Source of the DNA: Loripinus fragilis
Taxonomy: Eukaryota > Mollusca > Bivalvia > Lucinida > Lucinidae
DNA: 64,000 nt
Direction: 5' to 3'
NCBI GenBank assembly: GCA_964019695.1
Contig: OZ026520.1
Coordinates: 29,422,120 to 29,486,119 of the forward strand
The translations under genes and the position numbers were made by a program. Shown here piece by piece: positions 11,491 to 20,570 of the stretch. The notes below the pieces were generated by a model. The model did not search any database. It was not told where the DNA came from and was given only the letters and a program-made list of their open reading frames with translations. How positions within the stretch are numbered: position 1 is the stretch's first letter; each line of letters starts with the position of its first letter.

Positions 11491-11737
11491 TTAACCCTTA
11501 AAGGGCCAAGAAAAAAATGCATCTGAAAATGTTGTCTGCTGAAGTCGTCTGCTGCAAATAATTGCCTAGCATTACTGACGAATTAAGTATAGAAGTAAAC
11601 AGCGTGGACCAAGAACAGACTGCTCCTATAGGAGCAGTCTGATCTGGGTCCACACTGTTTGCCATAGAGGCTTCTTAAACATTTCAGCAGACGAGAAAGA
11701 AGATGACTTTTGTTGCGATTGGCGCATTAAGGGTTAA
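11491..11737. mobile_element. Foldback element, family D, ending 31 bases before exon 4
   Basis: Ends ttaacccttaaagggcca and ttggcgcattaagggttaa are inverted. The core is the palindrome cagactgctcctataggagc with flanking complements. It leaves a short unique tract, aataagtattctgtcatgtcttcttttttcag in effect, for branch point and acceptor. Confidence 0.8.
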
Positions 11738-11768
11738 ATAAGTATTCTGTCATGTCTTCTTTTTTCAG

Positions 11769-12112
11769 GAACCCTGACAAATATAAGGACCCTGGTTGTA
11801 GGATCTGGGCAGAAACTGACATTGTCCTCAAATTTAAAGACCGCTACGTTCAGCAACAACAAATACACCCTTATATCTGACCAAGGAGCCTATACATTTA
11901 CACAGCTTACAGTGAAGTATAATGCAGAGACCATCTTTGAAGAAACTGAACATCAGATAAGTTTTTACAGGATTGAACTAAACTACGGCGCAACATTAGT
12001 CGGCAAAAACCTTAACTTGGCAGCCAACTTCTTTGATGCTCATCCAGGGTCTACTCTTAATATGACAGGGATGGGATTTGCAGCTGAAGAAGGTCCTGGA
12101 AAGGGTAAAACG
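11769..12112 (+). CDS. Exon 4: beta-rich half of module 5
   Basis: Completes Gly1337 and encodes residues 1338-1451. The acceptor is cttttttcag and the donor is aaacg before gtatgt; enters phase 1, leaves phase 0. It contains TLTNIRTLVVGSGQKLTL, aligning by eye with the G-x-L-T-x-(V/I)-x-x-L segment of other modules, then TLNMTGMGF and EEGPGKGKT, the standard linker into the glycine core. The linker resembles a P-loop only superficially. One NMT sequon is present. Confidence 0.9.
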
Positions 12113-12122
12113 GTATGTCTCC

Positions 12123-12342
12123 TTAACTCTTAGCCCCTGGGTAATTTTTCATGCTTTTTGTCGTCTGCTGAATTTGTTCAAAATCAACATTTTTGAAAGA
12201 TTCTTTCAGGATTCCTTTGGAGTGTCAAACAGTTTTGATCAAAAAGTTTGGAACCAGATCAGGCCGACAATTTGTCGGGCCTCATCTGGTTCCAAACTTT
12301 TTGCAATGTTTATCACCAGACGGCTTGAAGGAAACGAGTTAA
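12123..12342. mobile_element. Foldback element, family C2, starting 10 bases after a splice donor
   Basis: Ends ttaactcttagcccctgg and ggaaacgagttaa face each other; the core pairs aaccagatcaggccgaca with gtcgggcctcatctggtt. Only about 10 bases separate it from the end of exon 4. Confidence 0.7.
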
Positions 12343-12545
12343 CCCCTTTCCCACCAGTTAAAACTTTTAGCCTATTCTCTCTCTCTACTGCTTTTTGTTG
12401 TAATCTGCTCCTCTCATCCGCTTATGTTCTTAGGCAGCCTATATTGCAAACAGTAATGAGTATGGACCCAGATCAGATCAGACTACTCTCTTGGGTTCAT
12501 AGTGTTTGCATCCATGATCAAAAGAAGTCTGAAGTGCATTTGAAT
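12343..12545. repeat. Foldback family C4, partial
   Basis: Shares ttgtaatctgctcctctcat and cagtctatattgcaaacag-like text with 43490-43760, and has a short hairpin at agatcagactactctc. Ends are unclear. Confidence 0.5.
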
Positions 12546-12559
12546 CTTGTGTTTAACAT

Positions 12560-12845
12560 AAAATGACATGTGAAAAAAAGTGTCTTGTTTTCTGAGAAGA
12601 TAGTAGTTATCCAATGGGATATTCTCAGTGTATTCAGGAACCTTGGGAGGTGTTTATAAAAAATGAAAATGCAGAATTTAATGATGAGCAAGAAAAAGAT
12701 CCATAATTGGTATGAAGAAGGATAGAAAAATCTGTGCCTCATGATCACCCGTTGTCATCACTTGGCACGCCTCAGGTGCCATAAGGTGATTCTCAGGACG
12801 AGTTTTTAGTCCCACCCTCACACTTGTGATAGATTCTTATAGTCT
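12560..12845. repeat. Repeat family M with hairpin
   Basis: The arms include aggatagaaaaatctg and gagtttttagtcccaccctc around gatcacccgttgtcatcact. Related copies lie at 16845-17005 and 61370-61521. Confidence 0.55.
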
Positions 12846-12865
12846 TAACCAGTATCTACTACCAA

Positions 12866-13085
12866 ACTAGGTATGTGTATGAGCAGTGAAGGCTCTAGCT
12901 AGACTTCTCATTTGAGTACTAGGTTTGTCTGAGTATTTTCTGGCTGCACCTTCTCCAGGAGCTCTATAATATAACCCTGCGGTTATTGCATTTTAGAGCA
13001 ATGAAGGCTCATGTGAGTCTGTTCATATGTGCAAACTTGCCAGAGCCTTCACTGCTCATACACACAAAGTATGTATGTGGATGAA
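12866..13085. repeat. Inverted repeat pair
   Basis: Text gagcagtgaaggctctagc near 12880 is matched in inverse by gagccttcactgctcataca near 13045. The loop is about 150 bases. Confidence 0.55.
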
Positions 13086-13284
13086 TATTCAGACCAAAAT
13101 TTAGACTTTTAACCACACTGGATACATTATCAGCAATTGTGTTTAACCTTTCCTTCATGAATATTCACGCTAGGCTCTACCCTCAATGAATAATAATATA
13201 AATAAACTATCATGTTGGTACATATATAGAACAAAAAAAACTACTTGTCAGGTCCACATGTGTTGTAGGATCAAATATATCATT

Positions 13285-13375
13285 TCCATGAGCAAGCAGA
13301 GTAGACCCTGATCAGGCAGCTCTTAAAAGAGCTGCCTGATCTGGGTCTGCTCTGTTTGCAAAACTGATTTATTAA
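13285..13375. repeat. Foldback hairpin (family C core)
   Basis: Palindrome tgatcaggcagctcttaaaa then gagctgcctgatctgggtc, flanked by the usual ctctgtttgc. Confidence 0.6.
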
Positions 13376-13462
13376 AAGGCCTCTCTATGAAGTAAAGGGT
13401 TAAAGGTTTTTGCTTGTAAGGGAGAAGTAGCAAATCTCTTGTACTTTTCCTTATATTGTTAG

Positions 13463-13658
13463 GTGGATTCTATCGGGACTGGTGCAGGCCATGGTGCCCC
13501 AGGTGGCTCTGATTCCGGTACAGATGGTGGCGTCACATACGACATGACACGTCTACCAAACCAACAAGGCAGCGGCGGTGGCAGCAGTAGCAGTGGAGTG
13601 GGTGGTGCAGGAGGGGGCTATTTCAAGGCAGAAATCTTTGAGACACTCACTGTTGATG
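13463..13658 (+). CDS. Exon 5: first half of glycine core 5
   Basis: Residues 1452-1516 plus the first base of Gly1517. The acceptor is tattgttag and the donor is gatg before gtaaga; phase 0 in, phase 1 out. It reads VDSIGTGAGHGAPGG, a Thr/Asp linker, then QQGSGGGSSSSGVGGAGGGY and ETLTVDG. The usual YGS(L/I)YxP block is replaced by YDMTRLPNQQ. The exon begins exactly after the GKGKT linker. Confidence 0.9.
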
Positions 13659-13667
13659 GTAAGAAAA

Positions 13668-13877
13668 TACAGTAAAACCTGTCTTAAGCGGCAATTCAAA
13701 AATAACACAAAAATTGGTTTTCAATACCGATATCCCATAATGAAGGTCAAAAGTATTGCAGAATGCTCCAAAGGGGAGCATTCTGCAATACTCTCGACCT
13801 TCATTAAGCTACCATTTTACATTAAGACCTTTGGTTTGTCTATTTTTAAGTAGCCGCTTAAGGCAGGGTTTACTGTA
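13668..13877. mobile_element. TIR element, family F, starting 9 bases after a splice donor
   Basis: Ends tacagtaaaacctgtctta and taaggcagggtttactgta are inverted, bounded by TA. The inner palindrome pairs ttgcagaatgctcc with ggagcattctgcaata. Other copies: 17073-17271, 36440-36649 and 53777-53951. Termini and TA target resemble pogo/mariner-type MITEs; this assignment is inference. Confidence 0.85.
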
Positions 13878-13920
13878 GACATTTTTTAACTATCACCATC
13901 ATCATCATCACCACCATTAC

Positions 13921-14120
13921 AGGAGCATGGTGGCTCAGTGGTAGAGTGCTTGACTCGAGATCAAGGGGTTGTGGGTTGGAGCCTCACCAGAGGTACTGTG
14001 TTGTGTCCTTGAGCAAGACACTTTATCCTCTTCTTAGTACTGGTTCAACCCAGACAGACCCATTCTGACATGACTGAAAATTTTTTGATTGGAACATAAA
14101 GAAACAGACCAGCTAACAAA
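13921..14120 (+). mobile_element. tRNA-derived SINE, family 1
   Basis: A box tggctcagtggtagagtgc and a degenerate B box gggttggagcctcacc, then ttgagcaagacactttatcc. It sits between two CAT-rich tracts that may be its target duplication, but the simple sequence makes that uncertain. Confidence 0.85.
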
Positions 14121-14339
14121 ACCACCATCATCATCATCATTTTTTTTATTAACTTGCAGATGCAGGGGTATCATCCACATCATTGCCCCCTTCCAGGTAG
14201 CTGGCTAGCTGCACACATAGCAGATCTCACACCTGAAATCTGTGTAATCCTTGCTTGCATTGTAATGACTTCTTTTATCAGGTTTATTACTATGAACGTT
14301 GTGATTGTTCATTGTACACATCAAGAGTCACAGTACAGA

Positions 14340-14945
14340 ATTTCCAAGATGTTGCCCAGTACCTTCTACATAATATGATTTATGCACATGTAAAGTTAGA
14401 AGTTGCTACGCCCAACGGTTTGGGAGGAGATGCATTTACAAAACACATTATATGACTTTGATCTTGGGAGTCAAGGTCACACAAAATGTAGCCCAGTACT
14501 CTCTACATCATGTGACCTATGCACATGCATAGTTTGAAGTTGCTACCTCCAACGGTTTTTGAGGAGATGTATTTACAAGAAAATTCATTATATGTAGCCC
14601 AGTACCCTCTACATCATGTTACCTTTGCAGCTACAAAGTTTGAAGTTGCTACGTCTAACAGTTTAGGAGATACATTTACAAGAAAATACATTATTTTACC
14701 TTAACAAGGTCACAGGAAACTTTGCCAAGTACCCTCTACATCAGTGACCTATGCAGCTACATAGTTTGAAGTTGATATGTCTAATAGTTAAGGAGGAGAT
14801 GCATTTACAAGAAAATACATTATTTGACATTTGACCTTGGGGTCAAGGTCACACGAAAAGTTGCCAAGTACCCTCTGCATCATGTGACCTATACAGCTAC
14901 AAAATTTGAAGTTGCTAGGCCTATCGGTCTATACATTTACAAGAA
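14340..14945 (+). repeat. Tandem repeat, about 120-bp unit, five diverged copies
   Basis: Marked by cagtaccctctacatcatgt, gtttgaagttgctac and aggagatgcatttacaag recurring at about 14350, 14490, 14600, 14730 and 14865. The short frames inside are repeat translation. Confidence 0.8.
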
Positions 14946-15339
14946 ATGTTACGGACACACAGACACAAGGAAAGAGGGGCGACAGACCGACTTTGGTATG
15001 AAATTAATATACCCTTTTTTCTAAAGAAAAAAGCGAGTATAACAAGGCAAGACTGCTCCTATAGGACCCTTGTCCTGTTGAATCCAGATAAATCCTTGTT
15101 TGTAAAGCACTGTAGGTCGAAATCAGCCAGCTTATAAAGAAGACATCTGATCAGGACCCATACTGTTTTTCATTCTGCTTGCAAATACATGCTTATAACT
15201 GGAATGTTGCACGTTAACAGGACAAAAATTTGGGAGGAGTGTAGTGCATAAGAAAATTCTGTATGACAACATTTCACTCTTTCCTTGCAAGCACCTACTT
15301 TTGTCGTCTGCTGACAAAATGTTGGTCCTTATCTGGATC

Positions 15340-15560
15340 TAAACTGTTTAGCCCTCTGATAGCAATGGCATAGCTAGAACGCTGAAAAGTTAAGCACATC
15401 AAAGGGAGACTACTGTATCAAGCAATGATTTGCAACAATTACGTCCCTTTTCAAAATGGGAACTTCTCCTAACGGAAAGAATTTGCGAATTCTTTCATTT
15501 AGGAGCAGTTCCTTATGGTATGGAAATTCACTTTTACCACATAAGGTGAACTCCCTTAAG
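15340..15560 (-). repeat. Repeat family T, inverse copy of 16255-16510
   Basis: Includes agggagactactg, cccttttcaaaatgggaact and a ggaaagaatttgcgaattct palindrome; the same text occurs in inverse order and orientation in the next intron. Confidence 0.65.
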
Positions 15561-15715
15561 TGTAACTATTTTTATTACACACGTGCGTATACTGCGCAAT
15601 GGGCGCTACGCCAATGGATAGTGTTCATTTAAAAAAATTTTTAAGTAATTTTGTAAAAAATTCAGTAAACAAAACATGCAAAATTACCCAGCATGCATAT
15701 TGTCTTTTTTTGTAG

Positions 15716-15896
15716 GTTCCATAATCATGGATGGTGCTGCAGGGACAGGTGATAATGCTGGTGGTGGAAGCGGAGGCAGCATACACATTAAAGTACCACT
15801 ACTTAGAGGAAATGGAAAAATAACTGCAAATGGTGGGAGAGGAGCAGGACTCGGTGGGGGTGGAGCAGGCGGTAGAATATTTATGGATCTGGATTC
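15716..15896 (+). CDS. Exon 6: second half of glycine core 5
   Basis: Completes Gly1517, encodes residues 1518-1576 and two bases of Ser1577. The acceptor is tttttttgtag and the donor is gattc before gtaagt; phase 1 in, phase 2 out. It reads SIIMDGAAGTGDNAGGGSGG, SIHIKVPLLRGNGKITANGG and GAGLGGGGAGGRIFMDLDS, a textbook core with every block present. A donor four bases later would put a stop in frame. Confidence 0.92.
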
Positions 15897-15899
15897 GTA

Positions 15900-16180
15900 A
15901 GTACTGCAATAGTATATGGGCCTTGACCCGAGAAAACCTGTCTTCATAGGTTTAGGAACAACAAAAGCACAGACCAGACTGCGCAGTCTGATCAGCGCCT
16001 TTGTTATTCCCTTATTGAAAAGTATCATATCTAAACTTGCTACAAGAGAGCTTTCAATTTTCTATCTAGCCTATGTAGCTGAGGAGACCAGTTTGAGACT
16101 TGTTTTGTCGGAAACCTCGACAGGTTTGGTCGAATCAAGGCCCATATTTGAGTTGGTACCCAGCATAAGGTACAAGTTGG
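15900..16180 (-). repeat. Repeat family S
   Basis: Sequence such as gagaaaacctgtcttcatag, a palindrome accagactgcgcagtctgat and ctaaacttgctacaagagag corresponds to 34236-34470. Confidence 0.5.
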
Positions 16181-16254
16181 CATGTGCATACAACAAAGAT
16201 TCAAATCAGTCTGCACATCTATGCAGTATGGTCATTGGGATAGCTCCCATTACG

Positions 16255-16510
16255 AAGTTTACGCATGTGCATAATAAAAAGAGTAACATTCAAGGGAAAT
16301 CACCTAATGTCGTAAAAAGTGATTTTCCATACCATAAAGAACTGCTCTTAAAGGAAAGAATTCGCTCCCACTTGGAGCGAATTCTTTCCTTAAGATAAGT
16401 TCCCATTTTGAAAAGGGATGCAACTGGAATGAATCACTGCTTGCTCCAGTAGTCTCCCTTTGATTTGCGTAGCTTTTTCAGCGTTCTGGCTATGCCGTTG
16501 ATGATCAAAA
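16255..16510 (+). repeat. Repeat family T, inverse partner of 15340-15560
   Basis: Contains ttttccataccataaagaac, a ggaaagaattcgctcc hairpin, cccattttgaaaagggatgc and tagtctccctttgat. Confidence 0.65.
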
Positions 16511-16619
16511 AGTCTTATTTTTCTGCCTGAAATGTTATACCCTTGGCTACCCATAGAGTGCCTATCGAAGACTCTTATCTGGCTGCTTGTATGTGTAGGC
16601 TGATCTGATTCTTGCACAC

Positions 16620-17005
16620 CACATCGGGATTTCCGTTTTTCTTACCCATGTGAGATAATTCTACGTCACATACCCATACCAACCCAAATGAACAGCTGCA
16701 AGTCTTTCGCACCCTTGGCCGCATGTCAATCTGTGACGTTATTGTAATGTTAAAATGAAGTCACCATATCGCATATCAGCATATTCAGGATTTTTTTAAA
16801 AGCCTTTTTCATGTTTTTCCAATAAAAATGAGGTAATTTGTGGTGAGCAAGAAAAAGAATCCATTATTTGTGTGAGGATGGGATAGAAAAATCTGTCCCT
16901 CGAGATCACCGTTTGTCATCACTCAGCAGGCTTCGTGATACCAATTGGTGATCCTCGGGCAGATTTTTCTATACCACCCTCACACTCATGATGGATTCTT
17001 ATAAG
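16620..17005. repeat. Repeat family M with hairpin
   Basis: gatgggatagaaaaatctgt pairs with cagatttttctataccaccc around an inner hairpin at gatcaccgtttgtcatcac. The left part to about 16840 is less clear. Confidence 0.55.
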
Positions 17006-17072
17006 CTTCAATGGGGGCACATGCGACTTTGTACACTTTGCTGTGTCCAAGCTCATTTGAAGACTTAAAAAT

Positions 17073-17271
17073 TACAGTAAAACCTGTCTTAAGCGGCCAA
17101 TCAAAAATAGACAAAACAAAGGTCTTTAAGACAGATGGTAGCTTAATGCAGGTTGAAAGTATTTCAGAATGCTCTGCTATACTTTTGCCATGCATTAAGT
17201 GATAATCGGTCTTGAAAGTCAATGTTTGGTCTTTTTTTTTTGGGTGGCCACTTAAGACAGGTTTTACTGTA
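17073..17271. mobile_element. TIR element, family F
   Basis: Ends tacagtaaaacctgtctta and taagacaggttttactgta are perfect inverse copies at TA sites. Confidence 0.85.
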
Positions 17272-18014
17272 CAGATCTGTTAGACCAATGAAGGTAAAAT
17301 GGTGGAAATTAAAGCCTTTTCTTGCTTTAAAGCTCTCAGATGCTGTATTTATCATGCTAATAAATGTTAAAATGCCATTTTAACTTTTATGAGTATGATA
17401 AATTTCCTGCTGAGTTGAGCATGGAATAAGTTTTATAACTTCGAGGCCTTCTCATTCTCAGTGAGATAATTGCAAAACTTTACATATTGATTTCGAAATG
17501 TTTTGACTGTATTGTTGAATAATTGAATAAAACAGAGATGACCAATTAGCAATTTTGTTCAGTGTATATGTGTACACAGATGGTGGCCTGTGAAAGCTAA
17601 AATGAGCCAGTGTCCAGTGAAAGCTTACCGTTGGCAGCATGAATTAGTAGTGCTCTTCCGTGGTCCACTGCTACAGCACCGGAAGTCAGCCTGTTGACTC
17701 CCGCTGTGAAGCTACTGTCACCCAGGTTGTGACAGGCTAGTTTCTGGCATGGCTGCCACTTTCTAGTTTTGTGTAGAAGCCTAGAGAGAAAACTCCTAGA
17801 TGGGTGACCCTCCCGGGTTAAGGAGCACCATCTATCCACCTGTTACAGGTGGTACTGGCTTACATGGTTACCAGTAGCAAGATCAGTCTTGAGAAAAAGA
17901 CCAATCTGGTTCGTACCACAATCTGGTCCTGACCGCAAGACTAACCTGGACCTGACCTAGAGGCCTTATTGTATGATGTTTTTGTTTACATTTTCCTTTA
18001 TTTTTTCCCTTCAG
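17272..18014. other. Intron remainder, no recognisable element
   Basis: I see no exon, hairpin or family match here apart from short AT-rich tracts. A pyrimidine run before ttcag at 18014 is the acceptor of exon 7. Confidence 0.5.
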
Positions 18015-18238
18015 TAATGCATTCAGTGGTAAGATGTCTGTTTACGGAGCTGGTAACGATGATACACTGAATACATTCAAGGCCGGACCAGGTACAATAT
18101 TTCTACAGGAAGGCAAGCAGCTTCTTCTCACAGTCAGTGGTGATACAGACTCCTCTATTCAGAACCAGACCTATGCATACATATCAGGGGCAGATGGTGA
18201 AGATGGTGAATTTTCCTACGACCTTCTAACTCTGGATG
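18015..18238 (+). CDS. Exon 7: module-5 closing and start of module 6
   Basis: Completes Ser1577, encodes residues 1578-1651 and the first base of Gly1652. The acceptor is cccttcag and the donor is gatg before gtaagg; phase 2 in, phase 1 out. It reads NAFSGKMSVYGAGNDD, then KAGPGTIFL, equivalent to AAGTVY, then the start of the next beta-rich half ending GEFSYDLLTLDG. It contains one NQT sequon. Confidence 0.9.
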
Positions 18239-18262
18239 GTAAGGAAATGGATGAAAGTTTTC

Positions 18263-18330
18263 AGGATTATTCCTGAATTCAGGATTTTGAGGCTGACTTT
18301 CCATAGAAAGTCAGCCTCAAAATACTGAAT
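18263..18330. repeat. Short hairpin
   Basis: attttgaggctgactttcc pairs with gaaagtcagcctcaaaata directly. Confidence 0.6.
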
Positions 18331-18579
18331 TAGGCAGAGTATAATAGCATTTCTGATATATTTACAGTTTATCAAAAAAAAATTAACCATTTAAAACTTG
18401 AACTGTTAATATTTTGAAGGCATACTGCAAGTTTTAAAATTTGAATTTCAAAAGTTCAGGATTTTGGAAATTTTGAACTCTCACCCATGTATGGATAAAT
18501 CCTTTCTTTACTGATAGATTCTTGCAATATCTTGATTGATACAATAGTGTATGAAAAGTCAATTGTATGTTTTGAGGGT

Positions 18580-18885
18580 TCACAGGATACAATTTTCAGT
18601 ATTTGTCTCTGAAGTTTGTTTTTATCCCAGGAAACAGTGCAGCCCCTGCTGGGATGCAACTTTAAATTGCACCTGTTCTGGGTCTGCTTTGTTTGCTAAT
18701 TCATCCATCAAGTCTTTTCTGATTGTGGTGACTTCTGATAGTTTTTATATCCTTTGCATGCAGCTTGGATCCAGATCAGACCTGACATATGACTCTTTTT
18801 TGTTGTTGAAGGAAAGTTTTTGAAAAAGTAACATTAAAAATAAAATTGCAAAGAATCATGCAAAATGACCCCACATGCATCCATT
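18580..18885. repeat. Foldback family C/C2 remnants
   Basis: Contains a cagtgcagcccctgctgg hairpin, then gcagcttggatccagatcag and acatgcatcca-type ends of family C2. Heavily diverged. Confidence 0.45.
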
Positions 18886-18935
18886 TGCAGTCACCAAAGG
18901 GTATCTACAGGACTACAATTGTCTTGAAAACTGAT

Positions 18936-19069
18936 TTGATTTTTGGAATGTTCGTGGAATCATGAATACTTCGGGTCTCTTGCAAAGAAAGTGAAGCCAA
19001 TTTTGGGCTTCATGCTTACTTTGCAAGAGACCCGAAGTATTCATGATTCCATGAACATTCCAACAATCA
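18936..19069. repeat. Long near-perfect palindrome
   Basis: ggaatgttcgtggaatcatg with aatacttcgggtctcttgca is repeated in inverse by tgcaagagacccgaagtatt and catgattccatgaacattcc; arms are about 50 bases with few mismatches, loop about 35 bases. Confidence 0.8.
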
Positions 19070-20279
19070 AATTCATTACTTATATTTACATTTATTATAA
19101 ATATCTAGAAATTATTAATAATTTAGGTAAAAAACAGTTTTGTATTTAATATGTAATCGTATTAATGGTTTTGTTGGAGTGTAAAATGGAAAAGCGGAAC
19201 AGCCAGTGTGAACACTGACTGCCAATGGAGCAAACAGGATGCTTGTTTTGCAGGTGCGAATTAGGTGTGGCTCGCTGTCAATCACAACACCAGTGTCACT
19301 TCTGGCAAATGAATTTGATGTTCGAAGCGCATTGCATTGGCAAGCGAGCTTGGCAGCTGTCAATCATATATTATGTGATTTATGAGGTTATAAACAGGTG
19401 CAAAAATCTAAAGATTCATTAAAGGCATGCTTTGAAAATGTAAATATGATTTAATGACCCTTCCATCAGCTTGGATACACGAAAAGTGGTATTTTCAAAG
19501 TTAAACTGGGGGAGAATTTGGGTTTTGTACCTGTCTGGCTGTTTGTTCATTCTTTGTCTGTCTAGCTGTCCCTCCAACACAAAATCTGTAACTAAACTGA
19601 TATCCAGTCTAGAGTGATGAAATTTAATCTCGCTGGGTAGAGAGCTGGCTGATTTAGGGGATAACTGTATTCAAAACTTTCATTTGGGGAGGTATATCGT
19701 CGGATATACGGTCGGAACTTGGAAATTTATTTGTATAGCGACACCTGGAGCCATAAAAGGTGATTTCCGTAGCTATACTACAGCCCCACAGCCTTGAGAC
19801 AGGGGATAAGTGGCCCCCACCCCCCTCCCCCCATAATTCTGAGTTTTGTTTGGGACTGGGAGGGGGCACAAAAGTGTTTTATTCTCTGCAACCAGACTAC
19901 AGGAGATTTAAAATCCCATCATTTAACAACCCGGGTAACACTCACAGCCCTGTCTGTGCCCCCACGAGCACCTTTACTTTCAGCAGAATTGTGGGTTATC
20001 TGTTATCATCTAGGTATTATGTGTATTCCCAATTATGCATTACCATATATACTCGCAATATCATATAATGCACAGAAATTTATTTTTTTAGGGCACTCAC
20101 GGCCTTTTCAGTGGGGGGGGGGGGGCACCCCCCTGGGTCAGGCACTGAGCAAAGCAGGAAACCAGACCATGGTATAGTCCCAGTCAATAGTCAAAACTAT
20201 TCCCTCGGCAATAGTTCAGTGACTCATGACATAGCAAAAATAAACAGCTACTCCATATATAGATGGTTGGGTAATAATT
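19070..20279. other. Intron stretch without recognised element
   Basis: Contains a G10 run near 20113 and a C-rich tract near 19815, otherwise nothing I can assign. Frames at 19794-20177 are intronic, without module sequence. Confidence 0.45.
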
Positions 20280-20515
20280 GAGCCAGTGCATGAGATTTCC
20301 AACAATGTGGTATGTGCGACAAGCAAAGCCTCAGCTCAGCCTGCGCATACGGGCAGTCTGATCAGAGCCTTTGCTCATCGCTTGAATATTCTATGAGTGT
20401 TAAGCTACTGACCTAACATCTTTTGGGGTTTTAAGGTTAAAAGGAGGCTGCAAATGCTCATCTGAGTCTATACTTGTCAAAATGCCACATTGTTGGAAAT
20501 CACATATCGGGGCTC
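20280..20515. mobile_element. MITE family B, ending 55 bases before exon 8
   Basis: Ends gagccagtgcatgagattt and aatcacatatcggggctc, with ccaacaatgtgg and ccacattgttgg inner arms, all inverse. Confidence 0.75.
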
Positions 20516-20570
20516 AATTTTGACTATACTACAAACAGGCATGAAATAACTGTATATTCTTTTCCTACAG

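Noticed and set aside
12090..12112. P-loop-like GPGKGKT at the end of exon 4
   Set aside because: The spacing does not fit GxxxxGK(S/T), and other modules have GPGKGTT at the same place, part of the linker to the glycine core.
12078..12566. 162-residue sense frame overlapping exon 4
   Set aside because: It is out of frame with the module and runs through a foldback element.
15916..16398. 160-residue sense frame after exon 6
   Set aside because: It spans repeat families S and T, without module sequence, and the exon 6 to exon 7 phases already match.
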